Shown one piece after another: positions 1-11,161 of a stretch of DNA of 64,000 bases. Origin of the DNA: Hymenopellis radicata (taxonomy: Eukaryota > Basidiomycota > Agaricomycetes > Agaricales > Physalacriaceae); NCBI GenBank assembly GCA_015501595.1, contig JADNRX010000070.1, positions 62,001-126,000 on the forward strand, given 5' to 3'. Under the pieces are notes generated by a model, which worked only from the letters and a program-made list of their open reading frames with translations, ran no database searches and had not been told where the DNA came from. The number at the start of each line of letters is the position of its first letter. Position 1 is the stretch's first letter. The position numbers and the translations under genes are program-made.

Positions 1-13
1 GGGCATTCTATTC

Positions 14-1741
14 ATGGCAGCTGACGCGGACGTGTGCTGTCCCGCATGCAACCTCGTATTCCCTGCGGGAAAGGGACGTTCCATCCCGCCTTGTTGTGAC
101 GGTCTCTCGGCCTCAGAAAACGAAACAACATTTATCGACGCAAAACCTTTGGAGAGTGATGACCGTGCGCACCTCGCATATCTGAACTCTCGCATTGCAC
201 ATCTCGACCAAAGCGGAGTTGAGCGCCGAGACGAGGTTCAGCCTCCTACTATATGTGCATCAAATCAAGTCATTCCGCCCATAGAATGCCTTCCAGATGA
301 CGCTCTGCTTGACATCTTCTTCCACTGCACCCCGCTTTATTCTGGGAGGTCGTGGTCCGATTCGTTCACCAGATCCATGAACTCCCTGGATACCTGTAAC
401 GCGCCTTGGTCTCTGTCGCAGGTATGCCAGAGGTGGAGAGACATCTGTCTATCATCGCGATTGCTTTGGTGTTTTGTGGGCGTTGACCTTGGCGGAATGC
501 TATGGGTTGGACCGGCAGAGCAGTACAGGTTGAAGTTGCACCTGGACCGCTCGGGGGATTTGGACTCATTATATGTCAATCTATCCGTTGATGCTGTTTC
601 GGAGTACGAATGGGGGTACGAATATGGGCAGGACGACGCAGCCACTTTGCGCCAGGAGGAAGCCATCCGCCGACAATTGCTGGATGTCCTAAAGGCCACG
701 ACGCGACGTTGGAAAGGCCTACGGATCCATCTTCCCTATTCAATATTGTATAGTTTCTCGGACTGCATGTTTGGTTCACTGCAGGAGCTGCTCATCCAAT
801 ACCCATCGTTCACAAACAATGCACCGTCACGGTTATTCAAGGTGTTTGAGACTACTCCTCGCCTACGAACCTTTGCATTGCTTGGCAACGTGTCTCGTTC
901 AGATACGCTTATGATCCCTCGGATTGCGTGGTCGCAGATTACGGACTTTGGAAATACTCCCTCTCCTGCGTGGATTGCCATTGAACACTTGGGAATAATG
1001 AAAAATCTCCAGAGGTTGAATCTTGGGTCGATTCGGGTTGCAGGCACCTCGAGCTTGAACGGGCGGCCAATCTCCTTACCTTTCCTGACTTTCCTCTCCA
1101 TTCCGCGTGTTCAATTTCCATACGGAAATTTGTTTTCGGATGCCGTTCGCACTCCCGCCTTGAAACACCTCCGTCTCGGGGAGGGATACTGCTTGTCTAT
1201 AGGTCTTGCAGATCTGTGTGGTTCCCGTATGTTCAGCTCCGTGACACGACTGGAAATTGTCAACATGAACTTCACCGTCTCCTCGTACGGTCTTTATCAA
1301 TTCCTACTCGTCACTCCGAATGTGGAGCATTTCGAAATATCATCGCACCTTTCTGTCGGATTCTTCCAACGACTTACGCTCTCTGATTGCGGCGTGTATA
1401 CGAACTTGCTCCCAAGACTTCGCCTTCTGGACATAACCGAAGCGGAATATGCCATCGCACTTGACGATTGTATCCTCGACATGTTGGAGAGTCGCCGCGC
1501 TGTATTGCAGGAACTCCATACGTGTACGGGATTCTCCTGGGTCGGCGGGCGCCCGGACTCTTCCCGGTGGCAGAGGGTTCGTCAGGTTGTGCGAATCGTT
1601 CATACTCGCGAGACGTCTCATCTGGATGAGCTGGCTGTTGACTACGACGATGACGAGGATGGTGATAGTGATTATGTGCCGGGAACAGACTCGGAATCGG
1701 AGTATACCAGTGGTATGACCGATGAAGACGATGAAGACTGA
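14..1741 (+). CDS. F-box protein, paralog 1 of 4
   Basis: This is a single-exon gene of 575 aa beginning at the ATG at 14. Residues 8-12 hold a CCPAC motif followed by a basic stretch. Around residues 90-150 there is an F-box (IECLPDDALLDIFFHC, later QVCQRWRDICLSSRLLW), then about 300 residues of irregular leucine-rich repeat-like sequence. The last 35 residues are very acidic (Asp/Glu/Ser). F-box proteins are substrate receptors of SCF ubiquitin ligases; this role comes from the family, and no substrate can be inferred. Three paralogs in the window share the F-box, LRR-like region and acidic tail almost residue for residue. Only 13 bases of upstream sequence are visible, so its promoter lies outside the window. 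Confidence 0.85.
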   Translation: MAADADVCCPACNLVFPAGKGRSIPPCCDGLSASENETTFIDAKPLESDDRAHLAYLNSRIAHLDQSGVERRDEVQPPTICASNQVIPPIECLPDDALLDIFFHCTPLYSGRSWSDSFTRSMNSLDTCNAPWSLSQVCQRWRDICLSSRLLWCFVGVDLGGMLWVGPAEQYRLKLHLDRSGDLDSLYVNLSVDAVSEYEWGYEYGQDDAATLRQEEAIRRQLLDVLKATTRRWKGLRIHLPYSILYSFSDCMFGSLQELLIQYPSFTNNAPSRLFKVFETTPRLRTFALLGNVSRSDTLMIPRIAWSQITDFGNTPSPAWIAIEHLGIMKNLQRLNLGSIRVAGTSSLNGRPISLPFLTFLSIPRVQFPYGNLFSDAVRTPALKHLRLGEGYCLSIGLADLCGSRMFSSVTRLEIVNMNFTVSSYGLYQFLLVTPNVEHFEISSHLSVGFFQRLTLSDCGVYTNLLPRLRLLDITEAEYAIALDDCILDMLESRRAVLQELHTCTGFSWVGGRPDSSRWQRVRQVVRIVHTRETSHLDELAVDYDDDEDGDSDYVPGTDSESEYTSGMTDEDDED

Positions 1742-3125
1742 TAGACCCAGAGGCCGCGCGCATACATACTACTTATTCATGTAGAGTCGTCGCTTTGCCG
1801 GCCAGTATTGACTATGATCTTACCGCCGAGTGCGCTAACTCCGAGAAGACGAGGGTCGAGTCGCCCGTCAAGATTCAGAAGAAGACAGCATCATCAGGTT
1901 TATGAGCGCGGACTACGAGCTTGAGCCGGAGGATCTAGATGAGGGAGAGACTGCGGACAGAGAGGCGTCTATCTGCTTGAGGCAACGCACACCGGAGAAG
2001 ATGAAGATTTCTTTTGTGATGAACCCGACGGAACGTCGACCCGGCCTCTGACTCCGTCTTTGTCGATGGTGACGACTGAGTAGTGGTCTCAGTCATGATA
2101 TGTTCTACGAGAATTAATTGTATCGTACGTTACTCGAGTAATTTGTGTGTATGTGTATAGTCTTACGACCTTGGAAAACATTGCTATTTTCCCCTTTCAT
2201 GTGCGCCACCGTGACCATCAATGCTTCTTTATTTCTCGGCATTACCGTTCCCGTGGCGCTTTTTTATAATAATATTCAAGGAGCGGTGGGTCAGGTGTTA
2301 AGGCGCTAGACGTCCTTGATACTGATTTCTACGTTCCTGCCATCGAGTACTCACCTCTAACCTACTAGCTGACTATTGGCAGTCGAAATAAGTAAACCCC
2401 TGGGGCTTGGATTAGATGTATTGCGCCCGACTGTCCAGAAAATTCAGTACTGTCCAAGACGGAGGGAATCGAATCCGAGTCACGTGGCTGGGTAAGAAGT
2501 GTGGCGTCTGAAGACAGGTGTGTCATGTTCACACCTGTTAGGACTCCGCAATGAGAAAACATGCCATGTAATTTGGCAGAGTTTACACTCCTAAGTAAGT
2601 AGTATTGATAGTAAAACCCTGGCTTGTCGTTTCGTGATCCGACAATAAAGTCCTTACTACTACGGTCGTATAGAAAGCCGAGTGCGCAATACTAGAAATG
2701 AATTGATGTGGCGTAAGTTTGTTATGATGAGTACAAGGCGCTCTGGGTACTGGTTTGAATTGAAGTCCAACTTCAAATCAATCGAATCTGTAGTAACGAA
2801 AAGTTCTTTGCCCGAGGAAAGCCGATAGCACAACAACCCGTATTCAACAGAGCGCGAGAATCTTCCCGTTCGCAGCAAACCTACAACCGGTCATGTCAAT
2901 CTATCGGGAACTGTGCCGTTAGACCCATAGGCTTCACAGATGGAATCCCGCACCGCCCGCGACTAGTACATAAACAGTTTCATTGAAAGCATAACAAAAG
3001 CGACGTAGGTAAAGCGGTACGTGATAGCATATAACGTGAAACATAAACATATAGAGACAAAGCATGTCGAGACAACAAAACAAAACAAAACATCACATAA
3101 ACGGGAAAGTATCAGCGCTCAGCGC
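1742..3125. other. Intergenic stretch with a possible acidic-tail remnant
   Basis: No intact gene is visible. The first 35 bases match the 3' flank of the F-box paralog ending at 12859, so the duplicated unit extends past the stop codon. At about 1866-2051 (+) one frame reads a Glu/Asp-rich peptide resembling the acidic tail of the F-box proteins but with different sequence; it could be the tail end of an older, lost paralog. Nothing recognisable lies between 2100 and 3125. Confidence 0.35.
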
Positions 3126-5277
3126 TCAGCAAAGACCATGCTTCGCGAGAAGGTCGGAGAGGAAAGGCAGTTCGGTCTTTGCGCTCTCTTCCCGGCACTC
3201 CTGATTCACATATTGATCACAATAGCGCTCGTCGACTTCATTAAACTCCCCTCCCTCCTCATCGTCGTACTGCTCCAGCTCCAGCTTCCCGCCGCGCAGG
3301 AGATCCTCAAACTTCTGGCAGGAAACGAGATGCCGCCCAAAAACGTCTAGTTCGCACACCTGATCCCAGCAGTACGGGCAGTACATCTTCAACACCTTGC
3401 GCTTGATGCCCCTCGTGAACGGGATGGCGTCGACGTTCTTGACGACCCCCTTGTCGACGATGGTCCGCCAGGTGCTATCCCCAACAGCGTGTTTCTCGTA
3501 ACCGTGGGGAGTAATGTCCTCGAGCGATTTGAGCACGGTGGGGCTGTCCGCCGGACAATATGGGCATAGAAACTTCTGCGGGACCTCGGTGATGGCGAAA
3601 AAGTATTCGCGATCGACGCCTGGGTACTTCTCGTGGAGCGCCTTCGCCGCTTTGTCCGTCACCAGCACCATGCGCGTCAACCATACCTCGCTGTGGGATA
3701 TTCTCAGCGGGATCGTCAACAAAAGCGAGGAAACAACCTACTCTTGGGCGGACAAGTCCTCCTGGTGATCTACCCACTTCTGGCCGAGCTCTTCTTCAAT
3801 CTTCCTCCGTTCTTCAAGGGGAAGCTTCAAGAAAGATTTGTCGTCCCTGCTTCCTGGTCAGCTGTTTCGCCAAACTAAAAGAATGAAAACTCACGAAATG
3901 CTCATACTCGAGCGAATCGTCTTGACCTCGCAGAGCTTCATGGACGGCCTCTCAGGCGTAAGATCCAGCATTGTCTTCACAGCCTCATACTGACGTGAAC
4001 TAAGCTTGAGTTTCTTCGCCTTCCCGGCCTCCGACTCGGGGTCCGGCGAACGTGGACGCTTCAGCCTACCGCCATCGTCGGTGGCCCACTGCACGCTGTA
4101 AGCGGAAGTGAAAGCTATAGGAGGAGGAGGTGGTGGAGGCCTGTTCACAGCGCATGTCACGAAGTTGTCGTTGAGAACTTGGTTCCTCGAGAACATTTTC
4201 TTGCTCGCATCTGAGTCGCGCCCTGACGCCTGACGGCGATTGCCTGGGGGTTTACTCTGTTGTTGGCTATGGTCATCCGGAATAGAGACAATGGCCTGAT
4301 CGGGGTACTGGAGAAATGTCGCCTGCGACTGAGGAAGTTGGCCGAATGGAGTGTACTGAGGTCGGGGCTGGAGTTTGGGGCGTGCGTCCGCGTTCATGGC
4401 CTGATATTGCATTACACCCATGAACTCGTTAGGGAATGAATGGCCAGAAGGTCCAAGAGGGAACGAGTTCATTCCGCCTGAAGGTCCAGCGTTAGGACCC
4501 AACGGGAGCGCAGCGGGGAAAATTTGCTGCTGATGCGGGGCAAAATGACCGTGGTGCTGGGAATTGTAGATCGGATAGTACATGCTCTGTGCGTCGACAG
4601 GATGATTTAAGTGGTTCGTGGAGCTAGGGTATCCTTGCATTTGCGAATGTCCAGATGGGTACATTGGCTGGTTCGAAATGGGAGTGGGATATCCTTGCGA
4701 GGGAACAGGCTGGAACTGGAACTGCTGCAGTGAATTAACAAATTCGCTGGACGGTTGGATGGAAGCAGGATATCCCGGCGTGTGTGCGTCGACATTGGGA
4801 AACATCTGCTGCTGTTGAGGATTGCCAGATGTATGGAACTGTTGCTGAGCAGCGGCGAAGGGGTATTGGTGCGCCACACCAGTGGGAATCTGTTGTAGGC
4901 CAGCGGGATTTACGAACTGCTGTTGCTCGGGGGAGGAGCGTCGATGCCGTGAGTACTCTGCTGAAACAAGGCCGCCACTGCCTCGTCTATACCAGGTAAC
5001 GAGGAGGGCAATTGCGCGGGAGCGTGTTGGTGGTGCTGAGGGTCTGTAGACGCAGCGTCGGGTGATGGGGTTCAAAAGCAATGAACGCGTTTACGGCGTC
5101 CCAGTCAATGGGAGATGCGGCGCCGGAGCGGTCAATGGAGGGTGATGCGTTGGCTGTCCAGTCCGTGGGTGGGTCGACAAAGGGCGCGTCGTTCCACGCA
5201 GGAGCGGAGAATGAGCCGCTTGTATCCTCTCCTCGCTCAACGAGGTTCGGTTCAGAGTACATAGAGTTATAATCCAT
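3126..5277 (-). CDS. Gln-rich nuclear-type protein with C-terminal CPYC zinc-binding motifs
   Basis: Proposed exons on the minus strand are 5277-3895, 3849-3742 and 3690-3126, joined by short GT-AG introns. The ATG at 5277 follows a 5'UTR intron (5331-5288, donor GTGAGT). The protein has an acidic N-terminus, a long Gln/Pro-rich low-complexity region, a proline run, a basic cluster like a nuclear localisation signal (KRPRSP, later KAKKLKL), and a C-terminal domain with two CPYC motifs followed by histidines, resembling a degenerate zinc finger. A role in transcription is a guess from composition. Two frame changes in exon 2 (near 5070 and 4940) are each cured by one extra C in a run of C, so they may be sequencing errors. 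The family was not recognised. Confidence 0.6.
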
Positions 5278-6345
5278 GTGTACCTCGCTAACAAAATGAG
5301 AGATGTAGGAATCTAGTAAGAAGTCACTCACCTAGGAGGAACAACAGGGAGTTGATAGTGGGTATCAAGCGTTGAGGGTATTGTCTGAACAATAGTCAGC
5401 ACTGAGTTCGCCCAATGAGCAACAATAATAAAGCTCACCGATAGCATAGACAGAAATCAGGAGGAAATACAGTACAGAAAAAAGCGACAGAGAAGATAGT
5501 GGTCGTGGTGGTTAGAAGACAACAATGTGGACGCACAATCGATAGCCCCCGTGACTTCATTGTTTGTCACGATTGGCGCATTGTTCGCCAAATTCATGCA
5601 TGCGCAGCCATTTCGGGACACGGATTAGACATAAAGAATGCGTTATGACGAGAGGTGCACCGTTCATTCAAGAGAGTGGTGAAGTACAGACGCCCGCGAA
5701 TGCTGACGAGGATTAGATATTAGCATTGAGATTGGCGGTCGACGCTGGCAGAAAAAAGCATTGCTATAAAACAGTGATTCCTTGGCACAGATATCGCGGT
5801 CCTTCTCGACGTCAGGACTCTCATGAAGCCGAAAATTGAGGAGAGTATATGCGCCACACTTCTTTCGAGTAAATTAACCCACAGATAGACCCAAAAGCGC
5901 CCTCGAGAAGTCTGGAGTTGTTTTCCGTTCGCGTGCGCTTTGCGTGCACTGGGATTATCGATGTCAAAGTTCGTTCAAGTGCATGTCTGAAGTATGGCGT
6001 TGATTTCTGAAGTCTGTGAGTTTGAGCATTTCCAAATGCGAAGAGATGGAGGCATATTACTTACTACAAAATAATATCCAGACGTAAGAGGCATGTAACT
6101 CTTTTGCTCTCATGGGGGAGAACACTTTCGGCTCAGTGATGAAGAGTGATTTGACCTCCAAAGTGCAACTGCGGCGCTTGAAGCTGCACAAAAGGTATCG
6201 GGCACTTTCTTCGAAGGAGGCCTGCATTGAAAGCGAAAACTCTCGAGAGCTGCGTTATTTTCGAGGTAGAATTTCGCAGTGCTTGTCCGAAGGAAAAAGT
6301 TAAAAATCCGTATCCACGTGCTACGAAGAGACAAGGAGCAGCGTC
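5278..6345. other. 5'UTR and promoter region of the Gln-rich gene, no other gene seen
   Basis: It contains the 5'UTR intron of the downstream minus-strand gene (5288-5331). The rest has no ORF with coding character and no recognisable RNA gene. Confidence 0.4.
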
Positions 6346-7180
6346 CTAATCAGAGCCGGAGTCGGAGGCAGACTCTACGTCCCCATCGTACTCCCCATCA
6401 GCTGGGGCACGCCTCCGAACGCGAGTGGCAGCCTCTTCGGAGTCGCTGGAGGACGAGGACACAGCAGACAATGCCGGAGAAGGCGGCGCCGGGGTATGAA
6501 CGGGGCGAGTTGCTAACCGGCAGCATGACATGCAGAGGAGCGGGCGAGGCGACGGCGACTTGAGTTCAACCTCAACGACTTGACCGCATCGAGCGTAAAT
6601 AGCATCCATCTCCTGCCAAGGTACTCCATAGCCTTGTATCACGGCAGTGCCGAATTTCAGGCAGAGGGAAGTGGCATCGAGGTCCTTTTCGCGATAGGCG
6701 TCGCGCTACGTGACTCGCCATGAGACAGCGCTTCACAAGAGAAGACAGAATGACATACCTCTGCGGAAACCTCGTTAAGACGAGACGTCAACGAGTCGAA
6801 CTTAGCAATTTGGGTCTGTTTGTCGACACCCTTGAGCGCCTCGTATCCGGAACGGACTTCCTCAAGCTCGTCCTCCTTCCGTTGAAGCGCCTCTCTGAGA
6901 ACAATTACGCGCGTGCGCAGGGGATTGTCCCAAAGCAGATTCTCCTTATCCACCAGAGTGCATTGGAGCCTCATGTTCTCCGTTTTGTAGAATTCGAGCT
7001 CACTGCGGACGCTCGCGAGCTTCCACTCGAGCGCCTGTCTCTGTTAGGGATAAGAATGTATCCATGTGAAAGGATATCAATCAAACGCACATCGATTTTG
7101 GCTTTGTAATCGGTGGCCTGAGTCGCTTGGCTGACGTGCTGCGTCGGCTGAGAAGTGCGCTGCATTACGGGCGGGGTCAT
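6346..7180 (-). CDS. Small coiled-coil protein with acidic Ser-rich tail
   Basis: Three exons on the minus strand, 7180-7091, 7040-6759 and 6684-6346, join in frame to 236 aa. Introns are 50 and 74 bp with donors GTGCGT and GTATGT. Residues 1-30 are Gln/Thr-rich. The second exon is strongly charged with heptad-like spacing (for example LREALQRKEDELEEVRSGYE), typical of a coiled coil. The third exon carries a CMSCC cluster, a Pro-rich linker and an acidic Ser/Asp C-terminus. The start at 7180 is the first ATG of the reading frame. The family was not recognised; coiled-coil adaptor or structural roles are possible. Confidence 0.6.
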
Positions 7181-8211
7181 CGTTGAAGAAGGAAGAATGT
7201 TTGATGTAGAGGCGGTTTGACGAGCAGCAGGGCGGCGGGTTGCGTTCTAAATAGCGGTGTGAAACTTGCAATCAAAACTGAAATGAAAACAACTCACGGG
7301 CCAAACAATCCGCACGTCAATGAGAGGAACAGATTTTTCAAGTTGGTAGATAAAGTCTCCAACAGATTGGATGAAGTTGCAGATGCAGAGGAGGATGAGT
7401 GCAAACATTGTGTATGTTCAGGCAAGGTGGTGGTAGATCGGAGTGGGGATGGTCTTGGACATCATTCATAGCGAGTATATGTAGTCGGTCCAGATGCAAA
7501 GTACCAGTCCAAGGCCTCTCAGAGGTACATGTCAAAGGGTAAGGTACGCATAACCTTAACCCTAGGGTTTCTGCTTAGACCGGCAGCGCATTGAGTCTGA
7601 CCCGTATTACGCGAATATGAGAAGTAAAATTGCAGGTTCGTCTCCACATCTGAACTGAGAGTTAAATTGTGACGGTTCTTTGCGCTGATGCCCCAACGCA
7701 CCAACAGAGTAAAAGCTTGGCAGCATTGACTGCTCGATCGAAGCAAAGAGCCCACCGCGTACCCCAAATCGCGGGGCTGTGACTAGGAGGATTAGAACGA
7801 GTCTCTCTGAAACCTCATTGGGGGGGGGTTCACGTCGACCAAGGCATCCTGGGCAAGCGATGGTCTGTGTTGGCTCAGAACATAGGATGGGGTAAATGAG
7901 ATAAATTCGTGACCACGAACTGGGAATATTTATAATGTCCACAGGTCCAATGGCATTCATTCGACGACCCTGCGTATGGCTCTCTAAACCATTTGGAACG
8001 CAACTGTAGAAACCCGGCGGAGGTCAAATGAGTTCGATGACAAAGGAACCTGGCCATAGCATCTGCACGACGGCTGTTCCAAAAACCCCTAAGCATCGAG
8101 TGGTATACTTCAACTCATAGGTTAGAAGCAGCGCGTATCTGCATATCGATTGTCATGAATTGATGAACGCGTCAAAATATCACAAGACGTCCGTTGAAGG
8201 CACCTTGACCT
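7181..8211. other. Intergenic, no gene recognised
   Basis: ORFs here are short and show no family motif or paired splice sites that extend them. A run of nine G occurs at 7820-7828. The left part is the promoter side of the coiled-coil gene; the right part is the 3' side of the RING gene. Confidence 0.4.
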
Positions 8212-8993
8212 TCAAAAGCTATACACAACCTTGGGCTGCAAGCCAATGACCCCTCCCCCGCGTCCATCCCAGCCCGGAATGTTAGCGCGACATACGGGAC
8301 ACCTAGAATGCCTTTCATGAACATTACGCCAAGAACTCGACTTGAAACCTACTTTGCAGAAAACTCTTGCCCAAGATTACGCGTCGCGGCGATCTTGATA
8401 GCGCTGAAGAGGCATGAGCCGCAGCATATATGGCCGCAGGGAGTGAGTGTAGCATTTGTCGGCGGGGTAAAGCAGATGGGACATGCATATTCCGCGAGCT
8501 CCGTGCCGAGTGAAACGTGCGAGGTGGATTTCTTCTCTGGTGCAGGCGAGCGGGGTAAGGATTTGAATTCGACCTCGTCGCTGTCTTCGGCTTCCACTGC
8601 CAACGATACACCTTCTCTCGGCGACGGAAAGCGGTCTTGCAAAGCCGTGGAATCGCCTTCTAAGGGCTGAGAAGGTGAACGAGTCTCCGGGACGACAGGA
8701 GGCTCTCTTGCGGGCGAGCTAGCTATCAACGTCGCCTCGACCACCTCAGCGAAGGCCTCGTCGTCGTCATCGGTAGGTACTCCGTTATCTGCTGAGGTAG
8801 GCGCTGCTGAGCCGTCGGCGGGGTGCTCATCGTCATCGTCACCGGACGCGTCCTGATCCGCGTCAACTTCGTCTTTCAGTCTCTTTGAGGGGCGCTCGTC
8901 GCCGTCGTCAGACGCGGCGGCAGACCGTTCGCGCTTTACGGAGGTTGTTGTGTGAATTAGTGTTCCAGTCGAGGGTCCTGCTTCGCTTGACAT
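8212..8993 (-). CDS. RING-type E3 ubiquitin ligase candidate
   Basis: Exons 8993-8353 and 8302-8212 (minus) join to 243 aa. The N-terminal 170 residues are acidic and low-complexity with a basic patch (SKRLKDE). The C-terminus is a C3HC4 RING: CPIC, then CGHICCGSC, then CPVC; the last pair comes from the second exon, which starts with TGT CCC GTA TGT right after a TAG acceptor. The splice therefore completes the zinc-binding set and supports the exon model. The tail NIPGWDGRGGGVIGLQ is of a type common in basidiomycete RING proteins. RING domains recruit E2 enzymes; the substrate is unknown. I chose the ATG at 8993 (context GCCGCCATGTC); the in-frame codon upstream is GTG. Confidence 0.8.
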
Positions 8994-9187
8994 GGCGGCG
9001 GGAGATAGGTAGGGTTGCACAGCCACAAGCTGAGACAGGCGCTAACTTGAAGCTTGAAGATTTGACGTTGAATAATTATGGTACTACTGACTTATTTACC
9101 TCCCTTGATTCAGTGGAACAATACCGGTACTAATAATGAATCGACTAATCCGCCACCTTCATTATCGAGTAACAATAATTGTATGTG

Positions 9188-10882
9188 TTATCCCTCTTCA
9201 TCGTCTTCAGAGTCAGTCATACCACTGGTATACTCTGATTCCGAGTCTGTTTCCGGAACATAGTCGCTGTCATCATCCTCATCATCGTCGTAGTCAACAC
9301 CAAGCTCATCCAGATGGGACGTCTCGCGAGTATGAACGATTCGCACAACCTGACGAACCCTCTGCCACCGGGAAGAGTCCGCGCGCCCGCCGACCCAGGA
9401 GAAACCCGTACACGTATGGAGTTCCTGCAATACAGTGCGGCGACTCTCCAACATGTCAAGGATACAATCGTCGAGTGCGATGGCGTATTCCGCTTCGGTT
9501 ATGTCCAGAATGCGGAGCCTTGGGAGCAGATTCGTATGACCGCTGCGATCCGAGAGCGTAAGCCGTTCGAAGAACTCCACAGAAAGGTGCGATGATATTT
9601 CGAAATGCTCCACATTCGGAGTGACAAGTAGGAATTGATAAAGACCGTACGAGGAGACGGTGAAGTTCATTTCGACAATGTCTAGTCTTGTCACGGATCT
9701 GAACATACGGGAATCGCGCAGATATTCAAGACCTGCAGAGAAATAGCGGCCTCCCTCCCCGACACGGAGGTGTTTCAAGGCGGGAGTGCGAACGGCATCC
9801 GAAAAAGTACTTCCGGAAGGGAATTGGACACGCGGAATGGAGAGGAAAGTGAGGGAAGGCAGGAAGATTGTCCGCCTATTGAATGCGCGAGAAACCAGAA
9901 TAGCATCAAGATCCAACCTTTGGAGATTTCCCATCTTCCGTAAGTATTCAATGTGAATCCACCCAGAAGAGGGAGTATTTCCCAAGTCAGTAATCTGCGA
10001 CCACGTAATCCGAGGAGTCGACGGCGGAAGGGTCGGAAGTGCACGAATCATGTAGTCAAGCAATGCAAAGGTTTGTAGGCGAGGAGCAGACACAAACCCT
10101 TCGAATGCTGAGAGCGGTGCGTTGTGTGCGACCAATGGGCATTGGATGAGCAGCTCCTGCAGCGAATCAAAGGTGCAGTCCGAGAAACCATGCAATACTG
10201 AATGCGGAAGATGGATGCGTAGGCCTTTCCAACGTCGCGTCGTGGCCCTTAGGACATCCAACAATTGTCGGCGGACAGCGTCCTCCTGACGCAAAGTGGC
10301 TGCGTCGTCCAGCCCCCAATTATAATATGAAACAACATCAACGGAGAAATTGACGTATAGTTCCAAATCCCCCGAGCGCTCCAGGTGTAACTGCAACCTG
10401 TACTGCTCTGCCGGTCCAACCCATAGCATTCCTCCAAGATCAACGCCCACAAAACACCAAAGCATTCGCGACGATAGACAGATGTCTCTCCACCTCTGGC
10501 ATACCTGCGACAGAGACCAAGGCGCGTTGCAGGTATCCAGCGAGTTCATGGATCTGGTGAACGAATCGGACCACGACCTCCCAGAATAAAGCGGGGTGCA
10601 GTGGAAGAAGATGTCAAGCAGAGTGTCATCTGGAAGGCATTCTATGGGCGGAAAGGCTTGATTTGGTGCACATATAGTACGAGGCTTGACCTCGTCTCGG
10701 CGCTCAACTCCGCTTTGGTCGAGATGTGCAATACGAGAGTCCAGATACGTGGGGTCACGAGTCTCTGGTAATTCTTTCGCATCGGTAAATAGTGCATCGT
10801 TTTGTGAGAGACCGTCGCAAAAAGGTGGGGTAGAAAGCGACGAGCGATTCTTTCCCACTAGGAATACGGCGCGAGATGCCAT
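9188..10882 (-). CDS. F-box protein, paralog 2 of 4, divergent N-terminus
   Basis: This 564-aa single ORF starts at the ATG at 10882. It has the same F-box, LRR-like region and acidic tail as its paralogs, but its first 20 residues (MASRAVFLVGKNRSS) lack the CCPAC motif of copies 1, 3 and 4. Like copy 1 it has LDQSGVERRDEV before the F-box, whereas copies 3 and 4 have a longer LEQ..LALxERRDGV segment. It is head-to-head with copy 3, with 279 bp between the start codons. A likely 5'UTR intron begins with a GTAAAA donor at 10961. The inferred role is SCF substrate receptor, from the family. Confidence 0.83.
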   Translation of the reverse strand: MASRAVFLVGKNRSSLSTPPFCDGLSQNDALFTDAKELPETRDPTYLDSRIAHLDQSGVERRDEVKPRTICAPNQAFPPIECLPDDTLLDIFFHCTPLYSGRSWSDSFTRSMNSLDTCNAPWSLSQVCQRWRDICLSSRMLWCFVGVDLGGMLWVGPAEQYRLQLHLERSGDLELYVNFSVDVVSYYNWGLDDAATLRQEDAVRRQLLDVLRATTRRWKGLRIHLPHSVLHGFSDCTFDSLQELLIQCPLVAHNAPLSAFEGFVSAPRLQTFALLDYMIRALPTLPPSTPRITWSQITDLGNTPSSGWIHIEYLRKMGNLQRLDLDAILVSRAFNRRTIFLPSLTFLSIPRVQFPSGSTFSDAVRTPALKHLRVGEGGRYFSAGLEYLRDSRMFRSVTRLDIVEMNFTVSSYGLYQFLLVTPNVEHFEISSHLSVEFFERLTLSDRSGHTNLLPRLRILDITEAEYAIALDDCILDMLESRRTVLQELHTCTGFSWVGGRADSSRWQRVRQVVRIVHTRETSHLDELGVDYDDDEDDDSDYVPETDSESEYTSGMTDSEDDEEG

Positions 10883-11161
10883 ACCTAAGTAAGGCCTAAT
10901 GATTTATGATTCTACCTGGATTGGTGTTAGATAGACAGTTGTATGAATGTTGGTTTTTTACCTGTTGCAGGTAGAGGCAGGTGGATGACCCAAGATAACG
11001 TTCGAAGAGATCAACGGCGAAAGCACGTGCTGAATGTGGTCTTTTGTTTTCCGCCGCCTCGTGGCTTGGGTCATCCACCTACGCCCACCAACAGGTAAGA
11101 AACCCGCTCTCACACAACTTCCAGCTGAAACACATCCTAGTCTTTATAATTGTAGGGCATT
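10883..11161. promoter_or_regulatory. Bidirectional promoter between head-to-head F-box genes
   Basis: The block AGGTGGATGACCCAAG at 10979-10994 recurs as its exact reverse complement at 11063-11078, so each divergent gene carries the same block upstream of its own CAACAG/GTAA 5' splice site. For the rightward gene the 5'UTR intron runs from 11095 (GTAAGA) to 11155 (TGTAG), ending six bases before the ATG. The same block and intron occur upstream of the fourth paralog at 22674-22770. Confidence 0.65.

Noticed and set aside
2278..2500. tRNA-like sequence (GTTAAGGCGCTAGAC, and a GGATTCGATTCC on the other strand)
   Set aside because: The A-like and B-like boxes are on opposite strands and no acceptor stem pairs; no tRNA fold.
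8994..9026. Upstream start for the RING protein at 9026
   Set aside because: The codon there is GTG; the first ATG in frame is at 8993 with good context.
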